A stretch of 64,000 nucleotides of DNA from RUG11690 sp045616665 (GCA_045616665.1 JAZLHE010000085.1:1-64000), one strand, 5' to 3'. Shown: positions 17,438 to 26,477, counted from the first letter of the stretch. The notes: generated by a model not told the origin, from the sequence alone. Numbers and translations: made by a program.

Positions 17438-17445
17438 CAAAGATA
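17438..17445 (-). promoter_or_regulatory. Promoter -7 element of the SIMPL gene
   Basis: The minus strand reads TATCTTTG 23 bases before the start codon. Confidence 0.6.
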
Positions 17446-17475
17446 CGAATTTATTTTAATAATGTGAAATCTTTT

Positions 17476-17499
17476 CGGAATTATCCCTTTCCGTCTTGC
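17476..17499 (-). repeat. Copy of the dispersed GGGATAATTCCG motif
   Basis: On the minus strand: CAAGACGGAAAGGGATAATT followed by CCG. Related copies at 6321, 11444, 11484, 15037, 55856 and 56074. Confidence 0.5.
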
Positions 17500-17520
17500 A
17501 AAGTTGACAGTTTTATGAAT

Positions 17521-17562
17521 ACTTTACGCTACTTTTCTCTTGATAGAAAAGTAGCGTAAAGT
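17521..17562. repeat. Perfect 18-bp palindrome
   Basis: Arms 17521-17538 and 17545-17562 pair perfectly (core GCTACTTTTCT / AGAAAAGTAGC) around the loop CTTGAT. A sister palindrome with the same core and a related loop lies at 56007-56050. It sits between the SIMPL gene and the next gene but lacks a clear U-tract, so it looks like a dispersed element rather than a plain terminator. Confidence 0.6.
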
Positions 17563-17615
17563 TCAAGCCGATATCAATGACACCATCCATTCACAGCCTG
17601 TGCTGCACCGGATGA

Positions 17616-18392
17616 TTATTTGCTGAGTATAAATGCTCCCTTTTGATCTAAAAAGAAGTAGTTGTTGTGGTAAACCAACGCTTGCTTGGTGCCTTCCGGA
17701 ATGTTGCCGACGACGTTTCCTTCCAACTGCTTGTAATTGTAGCTTCTGAGTTGCCCTTCCTTGATATAGTAGATGACATCTCCAACGATTTGCACCGGAA
17801 ATTCGCTGGTCACGACAATATTCTTCTCAAATGTGCCAAAGTCGTCAAAAAAGAAAGAGCCCTGTTCCTTGTCCTGCATCACAATCATTTTTTCGTTGAC
17901 ATCAAACAACTGGAAAGGATGGAAATCTTCAAAGTTGTTGTGAATTTTTTCTTTTACGTTAAAATAAAGATCCATAATGATCAAATCACTGTTGATTTCA
18001 TCGTAAAGAATGATGTTGTTCTTGGTGGAATAGGTGGCTAAGGATATCGTACTCAATCCTTTGGAAAACAAGTCGATTTGGTCGCCAATGGGAGCGAAAT
18101 GGTCGTCTAAGAAAAGGATGGTTCCGGCATCTTCGTAAAAAAGCATAATCTTGAGCGGGTTGTCGGCATCAACCGAGGCGATGTGTCCCAGCATATTGTT
18201 CGTGTAGCTGCTTAAAAGCCGGCCGTCAGAGGCATACTTATATAAGGTGGCGTCTTGAATCAGGTATAAATTGCCTTGCGAATCTATCGTTATGCTTTCT
18301 GCCTGTCGGTCGATGACGACCTGGGCCTTGACTTGAGAATGGAGTGTGCATAAGCAGAAGGCAATGAAAAGAACGGAAAATAGGTGTTTCAT
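17616..18392 (-). CDS. Secreted protein of unknown function, propeller-like repeats
   Basis: A 258-residue protein (ATG at 18392; an ATG three codons upstream is also possible) with a Sec signal peptide (LFSVLFIAFCLCTLHSQVKAQ). The mature part has short strands with repeats of the type ITIDSQGNLYLIQDATLYKY, as in NHL/beta-propeller proteins, but it is shorter than a full six-blade propeller. No family assigned. It follows the transglutaminase-like gene by 44 bases on the same strand and may be its operon partner. Confidence 0.7.
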   Translation of the reverse strand: MKHLFSVLFIAFCLCTLHSQVKAQVVIDRQAESITIDSQGNLYLIQDATLYKYASDGRLLSSYTNNMLGHIASVDADNPLKIMLFYEDAGTILFLDDHFAPIGDQIDLFSKGLSTISLATYSTKNNIILYDEINSDLIIMDLYFNVKEKIHNNFEDFHPFQLFDVNEKMIVMQDKEQGSFFFDDFGTFEKNIVVTSEFPVQIVGDVIYYIKEGQLRSYNYKQLEGNVVGNIPEGTKQALVYHNNYFFLDQKGAFILSK

Positions 18393-18436
18393 TGTGAACA
18401 ATATTTTTTAATTAGACGACATTTGGTTTGCAAAGT

Positions 18437-21040
18437 TTAACGGGTGAGAAGGATTTGACCTGCCGTGCCAATGTGATAACCTTCGCTTTTGTAGATTACT
18501 TCGCCTTGGTTGTTGAGCAATAGTACCAAGGGAAAGTCGTCATTGAAGTTGGATTTGATGGAGCTTAAGGCGTTTTTGAGCCACAAACCTCCATTATCGA
18601 CAAAAAGTGAGCTTTGTTTGGGAAGTTTCCACGCGTCGAAGTTGAAATCGGGCGCATATTTGCCATCGGCAACGACGAAGACGATTTGGCAGTCCCGTTT
18701 TTCAAATTCCCGGGCGTGAACAGCGATGTCTTTCAAGAGATGTTTGGTCGGTTCGCGTGTCGGATCGATGAAGCAGAGAAGCATTTCTTTGTCGTTCAGC
18801 AAATCATACACTTTCGTTTCATTATTATTCTGCTTGATGGAATATTGAAGGTCGATTTTGCCGTAATCGATTTTTTCTTCGTCTAAATTTCTGATAATTA
18901 ATTTTTTGTGCGTGATGCTGTCGGCTTTGACCGTGAAAAATTCCAAGCGGGATAGTGCCGTTCCATCGGTGTACCGGTTACCGGTCGAGAGCATATAGTA
19001 GCCGGCTTCCAATTCCAAGGTAATTGGAAATTGTTCGACTCGAGGATCGTTTTCGTAGTCAAAAGTGACGAAATCTCCGTTTTCATATTTGGCAAGGGTG
19101 AAATGGGTCCAATACACGGGTTTGAGCCAGTCTAGTTGGCTGTATTCAATGACGAGGGTGCCGATGGTTGGTGTCGGCTCGTTTTCGGCAAAATTGACAA
19201 TCTGCCAATTCCCGTTTTCGTAGGCGAACAGTTGCTCGGTGGCATTGTCCATATAGGCAGGAATGTTCAGACTGCGGCAGGCGGCCACGAAAAAAATGTC
19301 GCGAGAGTGCTGATCGGCACGGCGGAGTTCGTAAACACCTTGTGGACTGATCGGACAGTTGAAATAGTTGCCTTCATTGTCGATTACGATTTGTTGGAGA
19401 ATCCATCGCTTGATATTTTCCACGGATGGATTGTTCCCCAAATCTTGGCACAGTTGCCGTTGGAGGAACGGTCGCCACGGACGAAGACCTTCGTTGGCGA
19501 TGCGGGGCGAAATGATGCCTTTCACGTAAATGTCAAAAGGATAGTCCGTCGTGCTGTCATAGCGGGTGATGTGCTGTTCGAGGATGTTTGCGGAAAAGTC
19601 TCGTAAATCTTTGTCGGATAAGGAATTTAATAATTCAAACAGGTGAAATCCGTTTTCTTTTTGTTTGTGTTGATTTAAGAAGTTAATTAATTCAGCGTAA
19701 TTGCCTTCGCTTTTCTTTAACAACATTCCGATTTGTTCCTGACTGAGGTTGTCGTTGTGGATTTCGGCGGCATCGGTTTCGGTTTTGAAAGTGGCCAAAT
19801 AGGCGTTTCTAATCGAATCTTCGTATTGGAGTCGTTGGCTGTTGCGGACTGCCTTTTCTGCCGATGCGGTGACGACCTGGCTGTTGCCAGTGGGGGGGAC
19901 GATGGTAAGCAGTTCGGTGTATGCTTCACCTTTGCTGCGACTAAGTGTCAATGTTAGAGAGTCTTGCAGGCGGACATCCATTTTGGCATAATTGTAATGC
20001 TGTCCGTCTGTGGCCCAAATGAGCAGGTCGCCTAAACCGGTAGTGAGGCAGGTTCGTCCATCTTGATCTGTTTGTCGGGTGGCGATGGGGTAATATTCTG
20101 AGTAGTTGTATAGTTTGAATTGTACGGTTGCGTTTTCAACGGCTTTCCCTTGTGTGTCGTTGACGCGAATGCGGATGTTTTTGTGTTCGGCATAATTGGA
20201 AAGCATATTGATGCGAGAGAAGAGGTTGGTGGCGTGGGTGACTTCTTCGTCGCCGGTATATTTTCCGAAGGCGTTGGAATGCACCATCATAGTTCGGGTG
20301 CTGGGAAATGCGAACCAGCCCATATTGAGTTCGGGATCGGGTTCGCAGGCGCCCAAAAAGTACCATTTGCCGTCCACCCAGACTTCCACCCAGGCGTGGT
20401 TGTCGTCGCAGTGAGCCCAGCGGGGTGTGTAGCATTGTCGTGCCGGAATGCCTACGGATCGCAGGGCTGTCACGGTGAAGGTTGATTCTTCGCCGCAGCG
20501 TCCCAAGGCGGTGCGAACTGTGGCGAGTGGGGCAGAGGTGCGGATGTCTGAAGGACGATAGGCCACTTTTTCGTGGCACCAATGGTTTACTTCAAGGGCT
20601 GCTTCGTACATCGACAGGTTTTCGATGCGAGGTTTAAGTTCTTCATAGAAAACCATACGGGCAGAATCCAGATTCTCGTTGTTTACACGATAAACCAAGA
20701 CGAAATGTCTGAAGACCTCTTCGGGTATTTGTTTGCCCCAACTGAAAGTTTCTCTGGCGTTCAAGGCGGTACGGACTTGTTTTAGGAAGAATTCCCCGTT
20801 ATAATCCGCTAGGTCGCTGAGGGGCATATAGGCATAAAGAAATTCGAGGGCTTCCTTTTCTTCGCAACTCAAGTCTTGCTGAAATACGTTGAAGAGTGCC
20901 TCGGAACGGTTGGAAGCTAGTTCCTTACGTTGAAGGAAGTCTTCGTGTACTTGTTTCCGGTAATTTTTGTCGCTGATGAAATGCTTTTGACAGCCGGCGA
21001 TGAGGACAAGCAATATGCTCAAAATGAAAAGTCTTTTCAT
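18437..21040 (-). CDS. Transglutaminase-like lipoprotein with thioredoxin-like C-terminus
   Basis: An 867-residue lipoprotein (lipobox LIAGC at residues 13-17). The transglutaminase-like core has the papain-type triad in LGRCGEES (C182), DDNHAWVEV (H215) and CEPDPELN (about D235). After it come Ig-like/carboxypeptidase-regulatory-like strands (about 290-380), a second region resembling another transglutaminase-like fold, and a C-terminal thioredoxin-like part (EMLLCFIDPTREPTKHLLKDI) without a CxxC pair. It is likely a periplasmic-side or surface peptidase or cross-linker, substrate unknown. Overlaps no gene; 3 bases separate it from cutC upstream, so they are co-transcribed. Confidence 0.85.
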   Translation of the reverse strand: MKRLFILSILLVLIAGCQKHFISDKNYRKQVHEDFLQRKELASNRSEALFNVFQQDLSCEEKEALEFLYAYMPLSDLADYNGEFFLKQVRTALNARETFSWGKQIPEEVFRHFVLVYRVNNENLDSARMVFYEELKPRIENLSMYEAALEVNHWCHEKVAYRPSDIRTSAPLATVRTALGRCGEESTFTVTALRSVGIPARQCYTPRWAHCDDNHAWVEVWVDGKWYFLGACEPDPELNMGWFAFPSTRTMMVHSNAFGKYTGDEEVTHATNLFSRINMLSNYAEHKNIRIRVNDTQGKAVENATVQFKLYNYSEYYPIATRQTDQDGRTCLTTGLGDLLIWATDGQHYNYAKMDVRLQDSLTLTLSRSKGEAYTELLTIVPPTGNSQVVTASAEKAVRNSQRLQYEDSIRNAYLATFKTETDAAEIHNDNLSQEQIGMLLKKSEGNYAELINFLNQHKQKENGFHLFELLNSLSDKDLRDFSANILEQHITRYDSTTDYPFDIYVKGIISPRIANEGLRPWRPFLQRQLCQDLGNNPSVENIKRWILQQIVIDNEGNYFNCPISPQGVYELRRADQHSRDIFFVAACRSLNIPAYMDNATEQLFAYENGNWQIVNFAENEPTPTIGTLVIEYSQLDWLKPVYWTHFTLAKYENGDFVTFDYENDPRVEQFPITLELEAGYYMLSTGNRYTDGTALSRLEFFTVKADSITHKKLIIRNLDEEKIDYGKIDLQYSIKQNNNETKVYDLLNDKEMLLCFIDPTREPTKHLLKDIAVHAREFEKRDCQIVFVVADGKYAPDFNFDAWKLPKQSSLFVDNGGLWLKNALSSIKSNFNDDFPLVLLLNNQGEVIYKSEGYHIGTAGQILLTR

Positions 21041-21043
21041 AAT

Positions 21044-21706
21044 TTATGCTAAAAGGGTTAATATTTTTTTGATTTCGTTGATGTCGCTGACCTGTCTGTT
21101 GAGTTTGCAGCTGGCGTGCACTTCGGGAACACCGCTTTTTTGGATGAGGGTGGTGACATTGTCGCTGGTTACGCCGCTGCCGGCAAGGATGGTGATTCTG
21201 TCAGCCGCTTGTTTGACAATTTGTGCCAAGGTGTCGGTGCCCTGTGGTGCTGTGGGTTGCTGCCCTGAGGTGAGGATTCGGGAAAAGCCGTTGTCGATGA
21301 TTTGTTCAAGAGCCGTGGACCAATCCTTGCAACGGTCGAAGGCACGGTGGAAGGTCACCTGCATATCGCCAGCTTCCCTTGTGGCTCGACGACAATAGTC
21401 AATGTTGATGTTGAAATCTGCGTCGAGGAAACCGATGACCACGCCCGGAATGCCGATTTCGCGGCAAAAGGAGATGTCGGCAAGAATTTCCTGAAATTCC
21501 GCTTCACTATAATTGAAGTCGCCACCGCGAGGACGAATCAGAACGAAAGTGTCTAAGGACAGATTCTTTTTGCAATAAAGAATGTCTTGATGCGAAGGCG
21601 TGAGACCGCCCAATGGCAGATCGCGGCATAATTCGATACGCTTGGCTCCGGCCAATTCGGCATTTTTGGCGGATTCCACATTTCCACAACAGATTTCGAG
21701 CAACAT
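21044..21706 (-). CDS. cutC: CutC family protein
   Basis: A 220-residue TIM-barrel protein starting MLLEICCGNVESAKNAELAG, with RIELCRDLPLGGLTPS, IRPRGGDFNY and FHRAFD motifs that define CutC. Historically linked to copper homeostasis; that role is disputed and the true activity is unknown. First gene of the cutC/transglutaminase-like operon. Confidence 0.93.
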   Translation of the reverse strand: MLLEICCGNVESAKNAELAGAKRIELCRDLPLGGLTPSHQDILYCKKNLSLDTFVLIRPRGGDFNYSEAEFQEILADISFCREIGIPGVVIGFLDADFNINIDYCRRATREAGDMQVTFHRAFDRCKDWSTALEQIIDNGFSRILTSGQQPTAPQGTDTLAQIVKQAADRITILAGSGVTSDNVTTLIQKSGVPEVHASCKLNRQVSDINEIKKILTLLA

Positions 21707-21761
21707 AATATTATTTATTGTATTAAGGTTGATGAATGGTTATTTCATAGATTTCAACTTG

Positions 21762-21769
21762 CAAAGTTA
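21762..21769 (-). promoter_or_regulatory. Promoter -7 element of the cutC operon
   Basis: The minus strand reads TAACTTTG, about 55 bases before the cutC start. Confidence 0.5.
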
Positions 21770-21838
21770 AACAATAAATCCGGATAAAGTACAGAATGAC
21801 TGAAAAAACGCTAAAGTTGGCGGGAAATTGTTGCAAAA

Positions 21839-21871
21839 AAAAACACTGAAACTTAAGATTTCAGTGTTTTT
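21839..21871 (-). terminator. Terminator of tRNA-Glu
   Basis: AAAAACACTGAAA (21839-21851) pairs with TTTCAGTGTTTTT (21859-21871); on the minus strand it follows the tRNA and runs into T's. Confidence 0.8.
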
Positions 21872-21877
21872 ACCTTG

Positions 21878-21952
21878 TACCGTGTGGGGGATTCGAACCC
21901 CCGATTTCCAGGATGAAAACCTGGCGTCCTGGGCCGGCTAGACGAACACGGC
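21878..21952 (-). tRNA. tRNA-Glu (UUC)
   Basis: A 75-base cloverleaf: acceptor GCCGTGT/ACACGGT, anticodon stem CCAGG/CCTGG with loop TTTTCAT (anticodon UUC), T-arm GGGGG-TTCGAAT-CCCCC, discriminator A. The CCA is not encoded. Confidence 0.95.
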
Positions 21953-22015
21953 ATCATCGTTTTTGACATTGCAAAAGTACAACTTTTTTTTTAATCTGCA
22001 AGATTTTTTGAAAAA

Positions 22016-22708
22016 TTATTTTTTTTCATCCGAAACATCTTGTTCAAACCTGAAACCCAATCGTTTACCGGTTTTCAAAGTCATATTTTGGTCTTCAAAT
22101 TGAAGCATATCATTCACGGTAATGATCTTCATTTCGTCATAATTTGGAAGTAAAAGGTCAAAATTTAGCGTATATTCAATGGCAGAATGCAAAATATGGT
22201 GTACGGCTTCGGAGTCGATTTTGTTTGAACTGAAGTTGTTGAAAACCTGAGCCAGTTCGTGCTTGCCTTCCACATAATAATGTCCGTCCTTGTTAATCAT
22301 AATTCTGCCAATCATATAACCGAGGTCGTTAATACGATTGTATTTGAATGAATCTGCCAAAAAGTTGAAAATCTGAATCACTCCGCAGTAAGAACGCGTC
22401 TTGTCTTCTTTAATGTATGGCGTACGCATCACTTCGTGGTCGCGGGAAAATTCAAAAATGTTGGTGTGCATAATGAAAATCAGAATGTCACCGGCAAATT
22501 TCAATTGAAATTCATATTGGTTGCGGTTGGTGTAATGCACGGTTACCTTTTCGTGTTCTTCTTCGTAAGAATCGCGATAGTGGTCGTCAAATTCCTTGGC
22601 GGCTTCTTTGAACAGCAATAAAGAATTTAAGGTTTCCTGGAAAATATTCTGTTTTAATTCACCTTTGCTAATCAAAAGATTGCATAGGGCATCGGGTGTT
22701 CCTTCCAT
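22016..22708 (-). CDS. Conserved hypothetical protein of Bacteroidales type
   Basis: A 230-residue soluble, charged protein from ATG 22708 (MEGTPDALCNLLISKGELK). An in-frame ATG nine codons upstream would place the start inside the promoter, so it is rejected. No signal peptide, no membrane segment, no catalytic motif recognised; the middle (QYEFQLKFAGDILIFIMHTN) is strand-rich. Function unknown. Own promoter; no operon partners. Confidence 0.75.
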   Translation of the reverse strand: MEGTPDALCNLLISKGELKQNIFQETLNSLLLFKEAAKEFDDHYRDSYEEEHEKVTVHYTNRNQYEFQLKFAGDILIFIMHTNIFEFSRDHEVMRTPYIKEDKTRSYCGVIQIFNFLADSFKYNRINDLGYMIGRIMINKDGHYYVEGKHELAQVFNNFSSNKIDSEAVHHILHSAIEYTLNFDLLLPNYDEMKIITVNDMLQFEDQNMTLKTGKRLGFRFEQDVSDEKK

Positions 22709-22724
22709 AATTTTTAATTTTTGG

Positions 22725-22732
22725 CAAAGATA
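22725..22732 (-). promoter_or_regulatory. Promoter -7 element
   Basis: The minus strand reads TATCTTTG, 17 bases before the ATG at 22708. Confidence 0.55.
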
Positions 22733-22835
22733 CACTTTTTTTGAATATCAACCCTCGATTTCTTCAATTTGTGTCGGTATGGGAAAACGGCATTAAGAAA
22801 AACGGTTTTTTATGAGTTTGTATTATATTATTATG

Positions 22836-22843
22836 TATCTTTG
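22836..22843 (+). promoter_or_regulatory. Promoter -7 element before the Omp28-like gene
   Basis: TATCTTTG, about 105 bases before the lipoprotein start. Confidence 0.5.
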
Positions 22844-22951
22844 CAAGTTGTATTGTGCTGAAATGGAGTGATAGTTTTTGCTTTGTGAAAAAGGACTTCG
22901 CGCAATGGCAAAATCGAAGAATAACAAGTTTAGAGGTCCACTGAAATGGTA

Positions 22952-23407
22952 ATGAAAAAATATTTTTTGGTTTTATGTTTGGCATTGGTCTCATTGGGAA
23001 TATGCCTTAATTCTTGTAAGAAAGAGGACGTTAAGGATGAAGATGTCAAGGAAAAAGACGAGTGCTTCGTTTCAAAGGAACCGAGCAAGTGCGTGGCCGT
23101 TTTGGAAGAATATGGTGGTGTTGATTGTCAATATTGTCCTGATGGCCACGATGTGGTGGATTACATTTTGGAAACCTATCCCTATTCGAGTGTGGCGATT
23201 AATATCCACGCGGGAAATTATGCATCATCATATACGACTTCTTTTGGAGAAGCATTGTTGAATCAGACTTCTCGGGATGGCTTTCCTACGGGAACGGTCA
23301 ATCGTCACAATTTTGGTGAAGATATGAGCGCCAATGGAGGCACCGCGATGTCTCGTGGTTACTGGATGACGGCTATGGAAAAAGTGATTATTGCCATTAT
23401 AGAATAG
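22952..23407 (+). CDS. Omp28-related thioredoxin-fold lipoprotein, short form
   Basis: A 151-residue lipoprotein (lipobox ICLNSCKKED). The mature domain has VLEEYGGVDCQYCPDGHDVV, a CxxC-like pair in the position seen in Omp28-related outer membrane proteins, and a GFPTGTVNRHNF segment matching the cis-Pro loop region. Family members usually run to 250-350 residues; this one stops soon after the thioredoxin-like core, so it may be a C-terminal truncation. The next gene starts 4 bases after its stop. Confidence 0.6.
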   Translation: MKKYFLVLCLALVSLGICLNSCKKEDVKDEDVKEKDECFVSKEPSKCVAVLEEYGGVDCQYCPDGHDVVDYILETYPYSSVAINIHAGNYASSYTTSFGEALLNQTSRDGFPTGTVNRHNFGEDMSANGGTAMSRGYWMTAMEKVIIAIIE

Positions 23408-23411
23408 ACAG

Positions 23412-23942
23412 ATGAAGATATATACCAAAACCGGTGACAAGGGCGAAACTTCGCTGGTGGGCGGTCGTCGTGTGAAAAAATATGACGATTTGTTGGAGGC
23501 GTACGGCACCATCGACGAGCTGAATGCGTGGGTGGGGGTTGTGATAGCAGAAACCCGGGAACCGTTTTTGACTGATATACAGCGAAATTTATTCGTGGTG
23601 GGTGGAATGCTGGCAACGGAACCTGACCGTTGGCAAGAGTATTGGCCAACGGTTGATTTATCGCGGATTTTACTGGACCTTGAAAGCCGTATTGATACTT
23701 TAAGCATTGATTTGGAGCAGTTTAAAGGTTTTGTTTTGCCACAAGGTTCTTTGACCATTGCCCATATTCATCTTTGTCGTACGGTATGTCGCAGGGCGGA
23801 GAGAAAGGTGGCAAAATTGGCCGATCAAAATGAGGTTTATCTGCCATTGCTGAAATTGATAAATCGATGGTCCGATTTTTTCTTTATTTTTGCTATGTAT
23901 TGGCACAAAAAAAATAATATTTCTGTAACTTATTGGAAATAA
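23412..23942 (+). CDS. Cob(I)alamin adenosyltransferase, PduO type
   Basis: A 176-residue ATP:corrinoid adenosyltransferase that makes adenosylcobalamin from cob(I)alamin and ATP. It begins MKIYTKTGDKGETSLVGGRRV, the ATP-binding TKxGDxGxT motif, with AYGTIDELNAWVG and later VCRRAERKVAKL (the R-R-A-E-R motif) and NRWSDFFFIFA. It is cytosolic and trimeric in known relatives. Four bases behind the Omp28-like gene, probably co-transcribed. Confidence 0.95.
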   Translation: MKIYTKTGDKGETSLVGGRRVKKYDDLLEAYGTIDELNAWVGVVIAETREPFLTDIQRNLFVVGGMLATEPDRWQEYWPTVDLSRILLDLESRIDTLSIDLEQFKGFVLPQGSLTIAHIHLCRTVCRRAERKVAKLADQNEVYLPLLKLINRWSDFFFIFAMYWHKKNNISVTYWK

Positions 23943-23988
23943 GCGAGAAAAAATGACCTCGTTTTAAGCATTATTTAGAAATTTGCTG

Positions 23989-23996
23989 TACTTTTG
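23989..23996 (+). promoter_or_regulatory. Promoter -7 element of the DUF2795 gene
   Basis: TACTTTTG, 26 bases before the start codon. Confidence 0.6.
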
Positions 23997-24021
23997 CCGC
24001 CACAAAAAATATAAAGTAATT

Positions 24022-24243
24022 ATGTATTGGACACTTGAATTGGCAACAAAGTTGGAGGATGCTCCGTGGCCTGCAACCAAAAAGGAATTAATCGATTTTG
24101 CGCTTCGTTCGGGAGCTCCGATGGAGGTTATTGAAAATCTGAATGAATTAGAGGATGAGGGGGAAGTATATGATACAATTGAGGATCTTTGGCCCGATTA
24201 TCCATCCAAGGAGGACTTTTTCTTCCACGAAGACGAATACTAA
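24022..24243 (+). CDS. DUF2795 small acidic protein
   Basis: A 73-residue protein. ATG 24022 (MYWTLELATKLEDAPWPATKKELI) is chosen because upstream codons overlap the promoter. The W-P-A-T-K-x-E-L-I-x-x-A and APMEVIENLNEL segments are the DUF2795 pattern. Short, very acidic C-terminus. Abundant in Bacteroidota; function unknown. Followed by a small hairpin (CGGTGAGCAAAAATG-type, near 24295-24325) that may be its terminator. Confidence 0.85.
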   Translation: MYWTLELATKLEDAPWPATKKELIDFALRSGAPMEVIENLNELEDEGEVYDTIEDLWPDYPSKEDFFFHEDEY

Positions 24244-24401
24244 TTGAGATTTAGTTAGAGAATTAGGATTATCTTATTGGTAATCAGTAAAAATCGGTGA
24301 GCAAAAATGTTTGCCGATTTTTCATTTTAAAGCAAGAAAATAGAATTAATCGTTTTGTCTTGTAAACGCTTGTCATACAGCCAAACGTGGAAAATGGATT
24401 G

Positions 24402-25295
24402 TTATCCGAACAACTCCTGGTAACGGCGGTTGATGTTTTCGTAACTCTCTATGTAACAATGGAAAAATCCTTGCGTGTCGTTGGTGATATAGGGTTCTGT
24501 CAGTTCTATCTTTTTGATCTTCTCAAAGTCGTAGCCTCCGTTGACTTTCCAACCCCACTGTTGTAGAAATCCAATGTTGATGGCATTGGTGGGACAGAAA
24601 AAGGAGCATCGCATACACATCAGGCAGTGGTGGTGAAACTTGATTTTCCCGTTTTTGTCCACAAAGATGTTCTGCGTGGGACAGCGCTTGACGCATAAGT
24701 TGCAGTGTGCGCATTTGTCATCGTCCACAGAATATAAAAACGAGTTGACATCGCCGCCGATGAATTGAATGGAAACCACGCGTGTGACGATTTTGTGCCA
24801 CAGTTTGTATCGTTTGATGTTGGGAATTTGGTGGGTAACTTCATAAACCAGAATGTCGTACAGTTTTTCATCCATCATCAGCATTTCTTTTACGAGTCGT
24901 TCGTCGAAACGAAAATGAATGTTGTAAGGCATCAGAAAGTGGTATTCGTTCTCGATAATGGCTCTGGAGCGTTTTAGTTTGCGCCATACGAAAAGGGAAG
25001 ATGCGTCGTTGACTTTTTCGGTTTCGCCGGAATTTTTATAGATGAAGGTGCGGATGCCTTTGGGAAATTTCTGCTTCCTGATGAATTTCAAAAACGGCCA
25101 GGGTGCATTGTAGCCATAAATAGGGTAACCCAATCCAACAAGGTCGTAGCCGCTGAAATCCAATTGCTCTGTTTTCAATGGGTCGATTTCGTATAAGTCC
25201 ACTTTATACCCTGCGGCTTCCATTTTTTCCTTGAGCCGCTGCGAAACGTAGCGGGTATTGAAAGTTCCTGTAAAATAGATTAAAAGACACTTCAT
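24402..25295 (-). CDS. EFR1-type flavodoxin/ferredoxin fusion
   Basis: A 297-residue electron-transfer protein. Residues 1-170 form a flavodoxin-like FMN domain (LIYFTGTFNTRYVSQRL phosphate loop, YDLVGLGYPIYGYNAPWPF). Residues about 190-240 carry two [4Fe-4S] motifs, CAHCNLCVKRCP and CLMCMRCSFFCP. This is the EFR1 architecture; the electron partners are unknown. Monocistronic on the minus strand. Confidence 0.9.
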   Translation of the reverse strand: MKCLLIYFTGTFNTRYVSQRLKEKMEAAGYKVDLYEIDPLKTEQLDFSGYDLVGLGYPIYGYNAPWPFLKFIRKQKFPKGIRTFIYKNSGETEKVNDASSLFVWRKLKRSRAIIENEYHFLMPYNIHFRFDERLVKEMLMMDEKLYDILVYEVTHQIPNIKRYKLWHKIVTRVVSIQFIGGDVNSFLYSVDDDKCAHCNLCVKRCPTQNIFVDKNGKIKFHHHCLMCMRCSFFCPTNAINIGFLQQWGWKVNGGYDFEKIKKIELTEPYITNDTQGFFHCYIESYENINRRYQELFG

Positions 25296-25326
25296 AACAA
25301 TGAACTATTAATGGGAGTGCGTTTTT

Positions 25327-25869
25327 TTAATGCATCTTTTTGAAAAGTTTGCCGTATTTTCCCAAATCTTCGGCTTTCTTTTCTTTCATTTTCTTTAGAA
25401 AAGTGGTCTTTTTAAGTGAAAAAAGATTGAGAAGTCCACGAATTTCCACGTACTCGTAGCATCTTTCGTAACCGATGCTTTGAATGAGCCATTTCCCGTC
25501 AATTTTGCTGTAGTTGACGTGGTAAATGGCGGCTCCGTGAAGTTTGACGAGAAATTTTTTGTGCAAAAGATGGTCTTCCAAATACCATTTGGCAGAGGCG
25601 TGCGTGGTGTCCAAAACGTTGATTTCGCCTCCGTGAATGAGGTGGGTGGATGGCATATCGAGGGTCATCACGCGACATAAAAATGTCAAAACATTCTCTT
25701 TCCCTTGGTAAGACATTGAGCCGTTGCCATACGAGGAAACCACGTCTTCGGTGAAGCAGGATGCCAATTCGTCAAATTCCCTCGTGTCCAGACATCGTTG
25801 GTACTTGGCTTGCAGATGCCGGATGGCTTCGATGTCTTCTAAACGGGTAATCCTTTCTTCTAAGGTCAT
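25327..25869 (-). CDS. SnoaL/NTF2-like family protein
   Basis: A 180-residue protein. ATG 25869 (MTLEERITRLEDIEAIRHLQAKY) is chosen because further upstream codons cover the promoter and are AT-rich. The opening helix, LASCFTEDVVSSYGNG and the ISLIHGGEINVLD-like strands are the cone fold of nuclear transport factor 2/SnoaL proteins. The positively charged tail (KKMKEKKAEDLGKYGKLFKKMH) is unusual. Substrate unknown. Upstream of, and possibly co-transcribed with, the EFR1 gene (31-base gap). Confidence 0.8.
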   Translation of the reverse strand: MTLEERITRLEDIEAIRHLQAKYQRCLDTREFDELASCFTEDVVSSYGNGSMSYQGKENVLTFLCRVMTLDMPSTHLIHGGEINVLDTTHASAKWYLEDHLLHKKFLVKLHGAAIYHVNYSKIDGKWLIQSIGYERCYEYVEIRGLLNLFSLKKTTFLKKMKEKKAEDLGKYGKLFKKMH

Positions 25870-25888
25870 TTTTATTTTAATTAAAATG

Positions 25889-25896
25889 CAAAGATA
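25889..25896 (-). promoter_or_regulatory. Promoter -7 element of the SnoaL-like gene
   Basis: The minus strand reads TATCTTTG, about 20 bases before the start codon. Confidence 0.55.
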
Positions 25897-25962
25897 GTAT
25901 TTTTTTATGTTCTGCCGAATCGAATATTTGAAATTCGCGGACTGATTTCTATGCTTTTTTAT

Positions 25963-25970
25963 TATTTTTG
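25963..25970 (+). promoter_or_regulatory. Promoter -7 element of the GNAT gene
   Basis: TATTTTTG, 35 bases before the start codon. Confidence 0.55.
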
Positions 25971-26004
25971 TCATCCGAAATTTGATTGATTTAATATTGA
26001 AGAG

Positions 26005-26475
26005 ATGAATGTAAGAATTGCTGAAAGAAAAGATGTGTCGTTAATCCTTGAATTTATTAAGGAGTTGGCAATTTATGAGAAAATGTTGGATGAAGTGGTG
26101 GCTACTCCCGAAATTTTGGAAGAATGGTTGTTCGACAAACAGAAAGCGGAAGTCATTTTTGCTTTGGACGAAGGAAAGGAAGTCGGGTTTGCCCTGTTTT
26201 TCCATAATTTTTCGACTTTTTTAGGAAGATCAGGCCTTTATCTTGAAGATTTGTATGTCAAACCTGAATTTCGTGGAAAAGGATATGGAAAAGGTCTGCT
26301 TGCCGAACTGGCCAAAATCGCCGTTGAGCGTGGTTGCGGCCGTTTTGAATGGGTGTGTCTGGACTGGAATCAACCCAGCATAGATTTTTATAAAAAAATG
26401 GGAGCGGTTCCGATGAGCGATTGGACGATTTACCGTATCGCGGGACAGACTTTGTCGGATTTGGGCGGCAGGTAA
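26005..26475 (+). CDS. GNAT N-acetyltransferase, diamine (SSAT-like) type
   Basis: A 156-residue acetyl-CoA-dependent acetyltransferase. The pyrophosphate loop of motif A is VKPEFRGKGYGKGLL (R-G-K-G-Y-G). LYLEDLYV before it and the WNQPSIDFYKKMGA segment are those of spermidine/spermine and thialysine acetyltransferases. The acetyl acceptor is probably a small amine, by family. Convergent with the Nudix gene (2 bases between stops). Confidence 0.88.
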   Translation: MNVRIAERKDVSLILEFIKELAIYEKMLDEVVATPEILEEWLFDKQKAEVIFALDEGKEVGFALFFHNFSTFLGRSGLYLEDLYVKPEFRGKGYGKGLLAELAKIAVERGCGRFEWVCLDWNQPSIDFYKKMGAVPMSDWTIYRIAGQTLSDLGGR

Positions 26476-26477
26476 CT

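Noticed and set aside
22905..22952. 15-codon ORF (MAKSKNNKFRGPLKW) overlapping the Omp28-like start
   Set aside because: Too short to judge and without conservation evidence; it could act as a coupling leader, but nothing supports it.
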